The notes: a model not told the origin generated them from the letters alone. Positions 42,876-55,192 are shown, numbered from the stretch's first letter. The stretch is 64,000 bases of DNA from Portulaca oleracea (GCA_029582165.1 CM055871.1:8625501-8689500); one strand, 5' to 3'. Translations and numbers: made by a program.

Positions 42876-45283
42876 AACTTCATGGAGAGAGGCGACTCAA
42901 GTGAAAACGTATTCTACTCCTGCCTGAATGTCACACAAGAGGGGCAAGACTAACGGTACGTGGATAACGGTTGTTCCAACCATATAACAGGAAATAGAGA
43001 TTCCTTCGTAGAGTTGAATGAAGACATAAAATTCAACATCACGCCCCGGTGACGAAAGAACACGCGAGGCAGCTGGAAAAGGAATAATTGCGGTAAAAGC
43101 CGAAAATGGTTCGACCAAGTATATTCAAGACGTCTTATACGAACCTGGTCTAGTTCAAAATCTCATAAGTGTGGGCCAGCTCATTCAAAAAGGCTATAAG
43201 GTGAACTTTGATGACAATATATGCATCATAATTGACAAGAAGAGGAACCAAGTGATAGCATCCATCTCAATGGAGCCCAACAGGATTTTTCCCTTATCAA
43301 TGCCAACGAATGGGAAGACAGCCCTTTGCTCAATCATAGATGCTACAACCTTATGCATCAAAGGTATGGTCATCTAAACCTTGATAGTCTTAAAGTTTTG
43401 AAGCGAAGGAATATGGTTATTGGCTTGCCCACAATAGAAACAATAAGAATATATGCGAGGGCTGCATAATGGGAAAAATGCATAGATTACCATTCACGAA
43501 AACCACATGGAGAGCTAAAGCCCCCCCTACAATTGGTTCATGTCGACATTTGGGGTCCAACACGTGACCCTAGCTTGGGTGGCAAAAGATATTTCTTGTT
43601 GTTCGTGGATGTCTACATTCGCATGATGTGGGTGTACTTCCTTAAACAAAAATCTGAAGCTTTCTCATACTTCCAACAATTTAAGGCCCTCACAGAAAAG
43701 CAAAGTGGGCATAATTTGAAAATATTGAGAACGGATCGTAGGAGAGGATTTCATCAAAATGAATTTGATTATTTCTGTCGAAAGCATGAAATCAAGAGGG
43801 AACTCACTGTAAGACGCAGTCCACAACAAAATGGATTTGCATAGAGGAAGAATAGAACAATAGTCGAGATGGTCCGTAGCATGTTGCAGAATAAAAACGT
43901 CCCGAAGAACTTTTGGGCGGAAGCTGTAAACACAATTGATTATGTTTTCAACTGGTCTCCCACAAAGGCAGTTACCAATAGAACACCATACGAAGCGTGG
44001 TTCAACAGGAAGCCAAAGGTGAATCATCTCAAGGTATTTGGCTGCATAGCATATTCACACATCCCAAAAAAGAGTCACAATATGAAGACATTCAAATTCA
44101 AGAAATAAGAGAAGGACGACGCTCTAACAATAGTTCATCTTCAACTCTATTTCTTCATGGAGGGAGCTCAATATGTCCCCTTATGGAGTCAAGCGATTCT
44201 CCACAGCCTACTCGAAGGTCTCAATGAGAAAGACGACTGCTTGCTTATCTACAAGACTATGAGTGCAACCAAGTAATTACAATATTTTTTACTAGTGAGC
44301 CAGCAACATTTCAAGAAGCATCCCAGGACGAAAAATGGATCGAGGCTATGAACGAGGATATCAAAATGATTGAGAAAATGACACGTGGCAACTAGTGGAG
44401 AAGCCTCATGACAAAGATATCATTGGGCTCAAGTGGGTCTACAAGATCAAATACAATGAAGATGGCTCAATCCATAAGTACAAAGCACGATTGGTCGCCA
44501 AAGGATACTCGCAGCAATCAGGGATCGACTTCAACGAAACATTTGCTCCAGTAGTTCGCATGGAGACAATAAGAACAGTGCTTGCCATTGCAACACAACT
44601 AAAACTACAAGTATTTCAGCTAGATGCCAAGTCCGCATTTTTAAATGGCGAGCTTGAAGAAGAAGTATACGTGGAGTAACCCCAAAGGTACGTGATTGAA
44701 GGAGAAGAAAACAAGGTATATCGGCTAAAGAAAGCACTATATGATCTCAAACAAGCACCACAAGCTTGGAATAGTAAAATCGATTGGTATCTCCTTCACA
44801 ATGGATTCGAAAATAGTCCAAGCGAGCCATCCCTCTACATCAAGACCCAAGGGAAGGATCTTATAATTTTGTGTCTCTATGTTGATGAACTTATATGCAC
44901 AGGCACAAATAAAAAAATGATCCAAGATTTCAAAAAGGATATGATGGTGGAATTCGAGATGACATATTTGGGCCTCATGAAGTACTTTCTTAGGATGCAA
45001 GTGAAGCAAAGCTTAGGAGAGATCTTCATCTCTCAAGAGAAATATATTGAAGATCTGCTTAAAAAGTTCAATATGTTGGATTGCAAGCCAATATCAATAC
45101 CTATGGCTACAAATGAAAAACTCTCCAAAAATTATGATAGGGAAAAGGTAGATGGATCACTCTACAAAAGCCTGGTCGATTCGTTAATATATCTAACGAA
45201 CACTCGACCAGACATTATTCATGCGGTTAGTATCGTATCCCGATTCATGAGCGAGCCAAGTAAAGCTCACTTCATAGCAGCTT
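42876..45283 (+). pseudogene. Copia pol, first part (integrase and RT), broken
   Basis: The integrase core is visible ([13 protein letters not shown], then [17 protein letters not shown], then [11 protein letters not shown]), with the catalytic Glu block mutated and a stop after it. A later part (NFWAEAVNTIDYVFNW, NRTPYEAWFNRKPKV) follows in another frame. RT appears as [51 protein letters not shown] with a stop, then YRLKKALYDLKQAPQAW. The YVDD site reads LYVDELICTG, that is YVDE, a changed catalytic residue. The nested element starts at 45284. Confidence 0.85.
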
Positions 45284-46652
45284 TGACAAGGCCGCAAGCG
45301 CACGGTGTACGTAGTAGCACGTCAAGGTCGATCCCACAGGGACTCACTTAGCATCTCAATAAACTAATCTCTATCTCGATTGCTAAGCTAATCAGATTTT
45401 AGGTTTCGAAAAAGGTTTAACAACTAATCAAACTAATAAAGCAAGGAAAAATCAATCAAAGGTTCTAATCAAGAGAGAAAGATTTCTAGGGAGATGCTAA
45501 CCTAACAACAAGTTCGATTACTAAAACCTAGCCTGCACAATCATACATTCAAGAATGAATCAAGAATCGACAACCTCTGAATTCTATCGCCCTTTCGATG
45601 TTAAATAGAATTATTCTAAATAACTAATCAACAACTTTCGTGTGCCTTTTAGGTTAAACAGAATTGAAGGTCTCAAAAGGTCAGGTTATCTAATGATTCC
45701 CCAGTTCACTACTCCTTTCTCAACTTTCGCAAATCTAGGTAGATAGGTTGGTAGTCAGATTACCCTAATTCACCTTTCGGTACTTTTCAGGTTAATCTCA
45801 AACATACAAATATTCAAGGCCTTAAGAATACTCATAAACATGGAAAACACAACCTTCTATTGATTCTAATCAAGAATTCATGCACAAACTAATAATATTA
45901 AATCAAACTACATTGTTTCGGGTTGCAAAACCCTAGAATTCAAGGAAACTACTCACTCATGTTCAAGAAAAGTACGACACAAGTTCCAAACATCATAATT
46001 GATTCTCAAAACAAAGAAAGAAATCCAAAAAAGAAAGATAAACCACGAAGAATACAACCGTCAAGCCTTTCGATCCCGTGGTGGAGTCTTCCTCGCGAGC
46101 GTTGATGGTTTCTTCCCGAATCTTGATCTTCGCTTCTCTTTGAATCGATCTTAATCTTGAATCTTGATGGAGAACTGAGGAGTAGATGGGGTTATTAGGG
46201 TTTTTTTCTCTCTTGACAGCCTCAGAACGAAGGCAGAATGATAGAATAATGAATGACTCCCTAAAAACCGTCGCTGCCTTGCTTTTCTCCTCGCGAAAAC
46301 AACCGACTTACACACGCAGTCTGCCTCGGTCCGTACAGTCTGTACAATCCGTACACGAACCGTGGCGAGCCCCACGGGCTGACCGTGGTGGCCTCTGGTT
46401 GCCCAGTTTCAGCTCCGTTTGCGTTAATTCATCCTACGGTCTGTTATTGACATTTGGAGGTCCGTGGTGTCATGGAATCTGCCAAAAATTTTCCCAAAGC
46501 TGGTGTTTTGTTCCCAAATCTGCAAGTTTTCATCAAAAATAACACCGAGCATAATAGAGAAATAGGGGGTATAAATCAAGATTTACACATAAAATTATCC
46601 TTAATTCACTATCGAAAACCCCTAGAAACATAGCCATAAAACGCAGTTATCA
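45284..46652 (-). repeat. 3' LTR (element orientation) of the second non-autonomous element
   Basis: 1369 bp. Just inside it the minus strand reads a purine tract and a perfect 8-bp stem, CTTGCTTG-GGGA-CAAGCAAG, at about 46673-46692. The LTR contains CACGAACCGTG and related half-sites at about 46325-46364. Confidence 0.9.
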
Positions 46653-48479
46653 AATCCCCCCATGCTTACTCCTTGCTTGTCCCCAAGCAAGTACAAGACT
46701 CAAAACACAATGAAAGGACTAAAAAAGAAAAAGAAACCTACTCACACCTCCTCTAATAAAAAGGCAATGTAAGAATACCAAAGCAAGCATACACTCAAGG
46801 ACTCCCTGGCGAGAATAAGATTCAATTAGAAATGAAAATTGTTGTTCGAAATAGAATCACATGTCAAGAAGTAACACAACTAATCCATCACAACTCAAAT
46901 GCAATTTAATTCCATTCACATGCTTGGCGAACTAGTTGAGATCGATAGGACCTCACTTTAGGGTATGTGGATCACTCCCCTCGTGTGTTTTCAAAAGATA
47001 TATAGGTTCACTCAAAACCTTTAACCAATGTAAGCACACAACCATAAGCTTGACAAGACTCTCAATTCTCTACCGCTATAGACAACTTGCACAAATGTTA
47101 ATTATGAGGACTTTTCAAGGGTTGCAATGGGGCTTAGGTGTACGGAAAGGAGGGAAATCATTTAAGAAATGTGGAGCTAAAAGCCAAGGACCTAAAAAGC
47201 AACATTCTAATATATAAAACACAACACCTCTTACTTCACACCGCAATGAAGCTCACATATACCCCCATCGAAGAAAAGTAAGGGAGGAGTTAATATAATA
47301 AAAAAAAAACCGCCATGTTATTCTCCTTATTCATCAAAGCTTCGCTTTTCTTTTTTTTTTTAAATTTCTTTCTTCTTTTACTTTTCAATATTTTTTTTTT
47401 CAATGAATAGCATGAATAAGTAAAGATTTACTCTTTCCCCTTCATCAAATTATAACCTTGAACGAAAAGAGGGGATAAATAACGATTATGAGCAATGCTT
47501 CCCTCATCAAGCAAACTAACCAACAAAATCACCAACAATTAGACTACAAAACTGTCCCCTAACTGAATTGTTGCTCCACTAACTTGGCTAAAGGGTATGG
47601 GATTAAGAACAGGTCAAGGGCGCGCAATATAGGGTAACAACAAGACAGGAAAAATGGTTAGTAAAGGGCTAGCAAAAAGAAGTCAAGATGTCGGGGTGGC
47701 TTTTTGGCTTTGTGGCTACAAGATGGGCCTCAATCATATTAACACAATGCATAAGTCAAATGCAGTTTCAAAGAGAGTCGAATCAAGTTCTAGAGATGCA
47801 AACTTGGTAAGGTCACACTCAAAAGAATATGAGACTATAAAAATAATAGTGTTTTAGGCTCAAGAAGTCTCACGGGTTAACCTACCACAATCACTGCAAC
47901 TAGTTCCTTTGATGAACCAAACACAAGAACTTCATTATCATGCACAAGAATTGATCAAGACTAGATGAATCACAAACAGGACAAGCAACTTAAGTCAAAC
48001 AAACAACCGAGTTTCTCCTATCATCCAAATCAAACCAAGAATCTCATGAGTACATACTTGCAATGACAATCCAAACACACACCTCTTAAAGGGAAAAAAC
48101 TATCCTAGTTTTTTTATTTATTTTTTAAACTTTTAGCAAGAAAGCAAGAAGACTACTCATATATGCAACCTAGATGCAAATTCAATGCCTAATAAACACA
48201 AAAAGAAACTAAGAAATATGAAACTATAAATGTAAGTCTCACTCAAGCACATGATTTCAAGACAACCAACCCAAACCCCCCTCCCCCCCCCCCCCCCCAT
48301 GCTTTGACAAAGCAGTGTCCGTAATGCATTTCGAATAAGGGTAGCATGCACAAGAGGGAAACGACATAATACATCACACTCTAAAAAAAACGAAGAAAAT
48401 TAAAGGAACGAAATAAAACCTAATAAAACAATTAAACGCTTGGGTTGCCTCCCAAGAAGCGCTAGTTTAACGTCTTAAG
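46653..48479. other. Non-coding interior of the second non-autonomous element
   Basis: AT-rich, without protein domains. A run of C (about 48276-48298 on plus) forms, on the minus strand, a purine tract next to the hairpin-like TGCTTTGTCAAAGCA and the word CGGACACTGC, much like the internal tract at about 25060 in the other element. A 93-residue plus frame at 46936-47217 resembles nothing known. Confidence 0.65.
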
Positions 48480-49632
48480 CTAGACGAAACTCACCTCAGA
48501 TGCAGTCAACGCTCTTAGAAGCTTGTCAAACTCTGCAACATGCGGTTCACAAGCCTGCAGATAAAAGAGCAACAAAATAATCATGGCAAAGAATGTTAGT
48601 TGCACTCTCTCAAATAAGTCAAAAATACTAGAAAAATCAAAAGAATCAAAATAAGTAGTCCACATGATTTTTCTAGCTGAGTCCTCTAAGCATTTACAAT
48701 ATGGATCAAGATAGGGATGAAACCCTCCTAAAGTGCCTAAGGACAAATCAAAGACATTGTTGATCCCCTTAATCACAGTCACATCACAAGAGTCAACCTC
48801 ACATCCCACATCAACATGAACATCAATGGTCTTTTCACAGGGGATGGGCTCCTCAAGGTTCTTAGGGGCAAGAGAAGGTGGTGAACAAAGCATAGAAGCA
48901 TGGAGTACATCATCATATTCCTCGCTTGAAGGATCCAATCCACCCACAAACCCCTCACAAGACTCCTCATCAATAGCATCAATTGACTCATGACAAACAT
49001 CATCATCATACCTAGCATCAAACCTATGGGAATCACTCACCTCAAATCCAATCGACTGAGAAAAAGGTAAGGATGCATTAGGAAAAGTAAAGACACCATC
49101 AGTAGTGTCTCTAGGTAAGCTAGGATGAGAAAAAACAATAGTTGGAAAAGATGACTTATAAGGGTCAACTATTTCCTCTATTTTCTCTAGACAAGCTTCC
49201 AACTTATCTTGTTGCTCTAGTACCGGCCCTCATCAAAATGTCAAGTCTAGCTAAATTAGGACATGTAGATTCATCATGGTCAAAAGAATTACACAAACGA
49301 CAATAAGGCAAACAATGGGGTTGAGTATATAATCTAGCATGAGATGCACAAGGATTAGAGTAAGAGTAACCAGATGCACAAAAAGAATTCTCAAAATCAA
49401 GTGTATCACGTTCAAGCCACTCAAGCAAACTCCAAGCTTCATCAACAGTTTCAGCATAGAAACCAAAATACTCTAATAAAGTACGAGTCTCACTATTCAC
49501 CCCCTCGGCAACAATGTCAAGAATATCTGATATCCCAGGCACAACACCACATAGAACAGGACATGCACGTAATCGCTCAAAATAGTGCCAAAATAATTCC
49601 TGCTCAAATTGGGGAAAATCAAGAATTGCCAT
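48480..49632 (-). pseudogene. Gag-like protein of the non-autonomous element, frameshifted
   Basis: The start MAILDFPQFEQELFWHYFER, the words EGVNSETRTLLEYFGF and EAWSLLEWLERDTLDFE, and a CCHC knuckle (YCRLCNSFDHDESTCP) belong to a plant retroelement Gag-like family. The first frame stops at 49204-49206. The rest (LEKIEEIVDPYKSSFP onward, 240 residues) continues one base out of register, so a single shift separates the two. The downstream part is acidic and of unknown role. Confidence 0.75.
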
Positions 49633-49768
49633 TTTTTTGTTTTTTTTTTTGAAAAGATCAAAGACAAAAAGAAAAGAAAAATAAAGAAAAAGAAAACAGC
49701 TTAGTCAACCTAAGAGGTTCGTTTACCGACTGCTAGGGACAGAGTCCCCGGCAACGGCGCCAAAAACT

Positions 49769-51080
49769 TGACAGGGCCGCAAGCGCACGGTATACGTAGT
49801 AGCACGTCAAGGTCGATCCCACAGGTTTTGGAAAAGTTTTAACAACTAATCAAACTAATAAAGCAAGGAAAAATCAATCAAAGGTTCTAATCAAGGGAAA
49901 AAGATTTCTAGGGAGATGCTAACCTAACAACGAGTTCGATTACTAAAACCTAGCTTGCACAATCATACATTCAAGAATGAATCAAGAATCGACAACCTCT
50001 GAATTCTATCGCCCTTTCGATGCTAAATAGAATTATTCTAAACAACTAATCAACAACTTTCATGTGTCTTTTAGGTTAAACAGAATTGAAGGTCTCAAAA
50101 GGTCAGGTTATCTAATGATTCCCCAGTTCACTACTCCTTTCTCAACTTTCGCAAATCTAGGTAGACAGGTTGGTAGTCAGATTACCCTAATTCACCTTTC
50201 GGTACTTCTCAGGTTAATCTCAAACATACAAATATTCAAGGCCTTAAGAATACTCATAAACATGGAAAACACAACCTTCTATTGATTCTAATCAAGAATT
50301 CATGCACAAACTAATAATATTAAATCAAACTACATTGTTTCGGGTTGCAAAACCCTAGAATTCAAGGAAACTACTCACTCATGTTCAAGAAAAGTACGAC
50401 ACAAGTTCCAAACATCATAATCGATTCTCAAAACAAAGAAAGAAATCAAAAAAAGAAAGATAAACAACGAAGAATACAACCGTTGAGCCTTTCGATCCCG
50501 TGGTGGAGTCTTCCTCGCGAGCGTTGATGGTTTCTTCCCGAATCTTGATCTTCGCTTCTCTTCGAATCGATTTTAATCTTGAATCTTGATGGAGAATTGA
50601 GGAGTAGATGGGGTTATTAGGGTTTTTTTTTCTCACTTGATGGCCTCAGAACAAAGGCAGAATGATAGAATAATGAATGACTCCCTAAAAATCGTCGCTA
50701 CCTTGCTTTTCTCCTCGCGAAAACAACCGACTTACATACGCAGTCTGCCTCGGTTCGTACAATCTGTACAATCCGTACATGTACCGTAGCGAGCCCCAAG
50801 GGCTGACCGTGGTGGCCTCTGGTTGCCCGGTTTCAGCTCCGTTTGCGTTAAATTCATCCTACGGTCTGTTCTTGACATTTGGAGGTCCGTGGTGTCCTAG
50901 AATCTGCCAAAAATGTTCCCAAATCTGGTGTTTTGTTCCCAAATCTGCAAGTTTTTATCAAAAACAACAACACCGAGCATAATAGAGAAATAGGGGGTAT
51001 AAATCAAGATTTACACATAAAATTATCCCTAATTCACTATCGAAAACCCCTAGAAACATAGCCATAAAACGCAGTTATCA
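49769..51080 (-). repeat. 5' LTR (element orientation) of the second non-autonomous element
   Basis: 1312 bp. Compared with 45284-46652 it lacks about 57 bp right after CCACAGG. The other differences are scattered substitutions. Confidence 0.9.
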
Positions 51081-51085
51081 TGCTT

Positions 51086-51600
51086 AAAGAATTTTGAGAT
51101 ACATCAAAGGAACGACGAGTTATAATCTTCTATACAAAACAGAGGAAGACCCCAAACTCAAGGGGTACACAGATAGTGATTCAGTTGGGTGCATTGATGA
51201 TCGAAAAAATACAAGTGGATATTTGTTTCAACTCGGTTCCAAGGCTATTCCCTGGATATCCAAGAAGTAGCCAACCATAGCATTGTCAACTACAAAAGCG
51301 GAGTACATTTCAGCTACAAGTGCAGCATGTGAAGCAGTATGACTGAGATTACTAAAGGATCTACAACAAGGCGATGAAGAACCAACGTCAGTTCTCTGTG
51401 ACAACATGTCAACAATAGCAATGACGAAGAATCCTATTTTCCACAGTCGCACAAAGCACAATGAGATTAGGCATCACTTCATTCACGAACTCGTGGACAA
51501 AGGCGAAATCAAGCTTGAGTTTTGCAGAACAGATGAACAACAGGCAGACATATTCACAAAAGTGTTTCCAAGTGAGAAGTTCAATTACTTCCTAGAGTAG
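51086..51600 (+). pseudogene. Copia RNase H, final part, after the nested element
   Basis: The pol frame resumes with the block YTDSDSVGCIDDRKNTSGYL, then stops inside SKAIPWISKK and again after TSAACEAV. The last part (TKNPIFHSRTKHNEIRHHFI, QADIFTKVFPSEKF) runs to a stop at 51598-51600, just before the purine tract and 3' LTR. Confidence 0.85.
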
Positions 51601-51635
51601 ATCGGGGTTCGAGATTTTTCTATATTAAGGGGGAG

Positions 51636-51927
51636 TGTTAAAAATAAAGAATAATCTAAAAAAACTTGAAGAGAGACACTAGAAAAATCTCCAAGAAAAT
51701 TCTAGATCAGTTAAGAATATATTATTGTAAATTAATGTTCTAGATTTTTCCTACACCACCTCCTTTCTACAACTATAAATATAGGTGGTGATGTTCTCAT
51801 ATGCATCATCAACAACCAAGAGTTGTAACCCATTCTCCCTCCATCAATAACAAAAGTTTTTTCTTTATACAATTCTTCCTCCATTTCCACAAAACACTTT
51901 TTCCTTCAAACACCTAAAAACTTAACA
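51636..51927 (+). repeat. 3' LTR of the Copia element
   Basis: 292 bp, TGTTAAAAATAAAG...AAACTTAACA. It contains a TATA-like TATAAATATA near 51773 that could have been the element promoter. Confidence 0.92.
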
Positions 51928-51932
51928 TTACC

Positions 51933-52384
51933 TTTAATTTTACTAACTTTTTTCTTTTTTTCTTTGGCTTAGGGTGGCGATGGCCACCCCCAAGCTCAAT
52001 GAAGATCCGTCAATAGTCTTTATATCCATTTACATATCATTCAATAATTTACATCGTAAAAGAAACAAAAATGTAGAATGCAAATACTCCCCTTATTTCC
52101 TCGGTTAAGATTCATTCATTAGTAAGAACTCATACATCAAAAGATTAAATTGAAAGGTATGGTATATAAGTCAAGTGGGTCAGTCCTCTTAAAACCAATT
52201 AGTTTTAAGATGGAATCTCATTTAATTTGTTATTATAGGTTTTGGTTGAAGTGAGCTTCCGCTTTGGATCTCACCAACACCCTCAATATATATTACATGC
52301 ATTGAAATTTATACTCCAAGATATTTGTAAGTAAAGCACAAATTATAAGAATATGTAATAAATTGCATTGTTTGCATTATGCCC
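51933..52384. other. Intergenic DNA after the Copia element
   Basis: AT-rich with no gene seen. The words TTAGGGTGGCGATGGCCACC near 51970 look like another decayed TE end. Confidence 0.45.
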
Positions 52385-52480
52385 TACCCTTTTTCTTTTT
52401 ACATCCACCAAGAGTTGAACCTTGGTAGGTAGCTTGGAATATAGAAGTAATCATCTAGCTACCACCTTTGGTACCTTTTC
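52385..52480 (-). mobile_element. Possible tRNA-derived SINE fragment
   Basis: On the minus strand a strong B-box-like AGGTTCAACTC lies near 52413, with a weaker A-box (TAGCTAGATGATT) about 40 bases upstream. It is followed by AT-rich sequence. No acceptor-stem pairing supports a tRNA gene. Confidence 0.4.
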
Positions 52481-52649
52481 TAAGACCGGTAAATTTGGCC
52501 CGTCTATTGGGCCCTATCTTAGGAATAACTACCATCGAACTTAATAGGCCGATACTAAATTGACCATAACATACATGGTCCATCAGTCCCACAATTTTCA
52601 CCAATAGTCTACCATATGTTTGGTACCATCGTTCGGTAAAAAAAAAAAA

Positions 52650-52860
52650 AAAATCACTTGGTAAGTTGAGCCACTCTGGCCCACTCACTGGGTCACCTAT
52701 CTCAGGTAGAGCCCAATGGACCAACCAACCCATAGGGAAGGCGAAAACCAAGTTTGCAGGTTTGTTTGTTGTTTTTAAAAATCGATCTCAGAATCTATAG
52801 GATACCATAATACAGTTGATACCAACTACTAAGAGCTTATCGGTACTTAGGTACTTAGTT
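52650..52860 (-). mobile_element. Possible SINE copy related to 6733-6910
   Basis: In reverse orientation it shares TTGGTATCAACTGTATTATG, CTATGGGTTGGTTGGTCCAT and the end pattern of the copy at 6733. A 15-base A run (plus strand) lies at about 52638-52652. TSDs are not recognised. Confidence 0.4.
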
Positions 52861-53751
52861 TGGAATTGGTTGTAAAGGCCTATGTGTGTTGTAAGACCAC
52901 TACTAACGATGAGATTTTCTTGAGTGATAGCATACCAATGGTAAGTCACAATTATCATAGGTGAGATTTTCATTTCTCACCTGGTTGAGTGTGTGAGAAA
53001 ATTGCAGACCTTCTTTAGTTAATTAATACTATTTATTTATTTTTCCAATTTCTGGTACTTTGGGCATAAATGGACTAAAAGATATATGTTTATGTTTTTA
53101 ATTAAATGTAGTTTAATGGATGGATGACTCGCTACAGTAAAAACCTTCCATTTTCAAGTGAGTGGTGAATCAACTTTATAATATTTTATTGGATGAATGG
53201 ATCAAATATTTCCTACCATTGATAATGACCTAAGTCTTCATGCTTGATTGAATTTGGTGCTCGCTCATGGAAAAGCACAGCTACGATCAAAGCTTGGACT
53301 CGTGCTAAGCCCAAAGCTCGGGTCAACTTGATTTATATTATTTATTTAATTTAAAATTTCCAAATTTCAAGCCAAAATTGAGTAAATTTCTAGATTTTTA
53401 TGCAACCAGAAGAAAACATTTGTTTTATAACAAGGGCATAATTAAGCTATGCCTAAACATTAGCACCGGCAAAAATTTGACCGATGCGAATCTCGAATCC
53501 ATCTTAATTAAATTTGGTCCAAAGTCGATTTTGACATGGGCTAAATTGACCGGATGATCGGACCTAATATTTCTCTTTTTCCTACTCTTCGAACGGGATT
53601 TTAACCCGAATTTAATCCCGTCCCAAATTATCCGACCCAAAAAACCAGCTCCGTACATTAATTACTCGTCTGAATTTTGACATTAACCAAATTCGACCAA
53701 TCTGAATTAAATTCAGACGGTTGGCGCTATAAAGACAGAAAGCCCTACTAA
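52861..53751. other. Intergenic DNA with decayed repeat
   Basis: No gene seen. 53460-53730 holds the same dispersed family as ABF intron 1 (GGCAAAAATTTGACCGATG, then AATTCAGACGG). Confidence 0.45.
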
Positions 53752-53928
53752 GAGCAAGAGCAATGCAAAGTTCCATCCATGGAACTTTTAATTTCTCTCT
53801 CCTCTCTCTCTCCTCCATCTCATCTTTTTCCTTAATTTTTTTCCCGATTTCAAAGCATTCCAAGACATTAATGGAATGTATTCACATCATCAAAATTCCA
53901 TAACTAAAGTTCTGTATTGCTCTTGCTC
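53752..53928. mobile_element. Tourist-like MITE, 177 bp, TSD TAA
   Basis: GAGCAAGAGCAATGCA and TGTATTGCTCTTGCTC are inverted. TAA lies at 53749-53751 and 53929-53931. It has no coding content. Confidence 0.8.
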
Positions 53929-53931
53929 TAA

Positions 53932-55192
53932 AGCTAATATGCCAAAGGAGCAAACCAAGAAACATTAGGCATCATTTATTGGCTGAAATGTACATAAGAT
54001 GCAAAGCTCTATAAGATCAATGTAGGAAAAGAGAATGAGTATTTTGAGTATTGACAAATGAAACATTATATACAGTGAAATAACTAAATGTTTGGACACA
54101 GAAACAATCAAACTTCACTCCTTTAATTCTGGACCAGATTTCGCTTCTGCAACAGGGACCTTGCACAACATGAGCACGCGCGAGATGAAGCATTTTCATG
54201 AGATTGATCTAGAGGGAGAAACATCACAATCGATAAGAAAAGCAATTGGAAAAGACCAATATATATTACATGCACCTGTAGTTTATGCTTCCAGATATGT
54301 GCGAGTGAAGAATTACACTATTGAGAGTAAACACCCTGGTGTATGCAAGTGAACAATGACCATATTTCGAACATAAACTCTAAGAGCATGCAATAAAGTG
54401 CACTTTTGGGACCCATTCTTTAGGGCAGTTGAAAATATGTAGTTAGTTACCTAGTTCAGTGCAGGCGAGTATAGGTAAGTGTATGTAATATAAGTTACAT
54501 GCAATGTTGGTTAGAAACGTGTAAGCGACATCTATAGTTATGGTTTATATAGTTGAGTATACACTAGAGATTATACCTGTCAATTCGGGCAGGTCGGGTT
54601 CGGTATGCCCTATATTCCAGGTTTGTTATACTTTAGGTTTGAAAAAGTGGGCCGGTCTCGGGTCGGGTCAGCTTTTTCCAAGAGTGCTTGAGATAATATA
54701 TAGACCCCACATTAGTGGGACTACACCGGGGTTTTATCATGGCTAGACAGATGATAAAATACGCAAGCAAGATTCAAAAGAATGGGTTAAATTACAATTT
54801 AGCTTGCGGGATTTTCAACAGCGAAAGAAAAAAATGGCCGACGAATCCCACCACAAAATAGGGCAACTAAAGGGAGAAATGTAGGAGAAATTCAACGAGA
54901 CTTCTATTAAGAACAGTAGCCTAAAATTTTGGACCGGCATCCGATGACGAATCGAAACATATTGCAAGCTGAAACTGTATATCAAAAATTAACCATCTCT
55001 CCCAATTTAGACCTTCCTAACATTTAACATCTCATGCAACTCTGCCCTCCATGACTTTTTTATATAACATGTCAGTTAGAAAGCAGTATTTATCTCAGAC
55101 CTAATGTGTGAGGAAAGTGTATTAAACAAGCAATTTAGAGATTGATGTTTCGAGTTTCCACTTACAATATTGCATAGACAATGGACTATGGG
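53932..55192. other. Intergenic DNA and SVIP-like gene 3' UTR
   Basis: The minus-strand 3' UTR of the SVIP-like gene must start at 55192. A further decayed repeat opens near 54570 (CTGTCAATTCGGGCAGG), as near 58400. An 86-residue plus frame (54092-54352) has no recognisable family. Confidence 0.45.

Larger units (their letters stand above)
45284..51080 (-). mobile_element. Second non-autonomous tRNA-Asp-primed LTR element, nested in the Copia
   Basis: It is inverted relative to the Copia, with LTRs 45284-46652 and 49769-51080, TGACA...TTATCA ends and near-matching 5-mers at the site (AGCTT / TGCTT). On the minus strand the primer site lies at 49762-49745 (TGGCGCCGTTGCCGGGGA), complementary to tRNA-Asp. 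It encodes only a Gag-like protein. RT, integrase and protease are absent. LTRs differ by roughly 2 percent plus a 57-bp deletion in the right copy, by eye. LTR end words are shared with the element at 22842. Confidence 0.88.
40207..51927 (+). mobile_element. Decayed Copia LTR retrotransposon with three nested inserts
   Basis: LTRs are 40207-41152 (enlarged by a 644-bp insert; about 300 bp without it) and 51636-51927. The TSD TTACC is at 40202-40206 and 51928-51932. The primer site TGGTATCAGAGC (41154-41165) fits initiator-Met tRNA, and a purine tract (TTAAGGGGGAG) precedes the 3' LTR. Domain order is Gag, protease, integrase, RT, RNase H, as in Copia. Many stops and shifts, plus roughly 9 percent LTR divergence by eye, mark it as older than its inserts. 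It is inactive. Confidence 0.92.

Noticed and set aside
52385..52480. tRNA gene on the minus strand
   Set aside because: Good B-box only; no cloverleaf pairing.
54092..54352. 86-residue plus-strand frame as a small gene
   Set aside because: No recognisable motif, and no conserved context.
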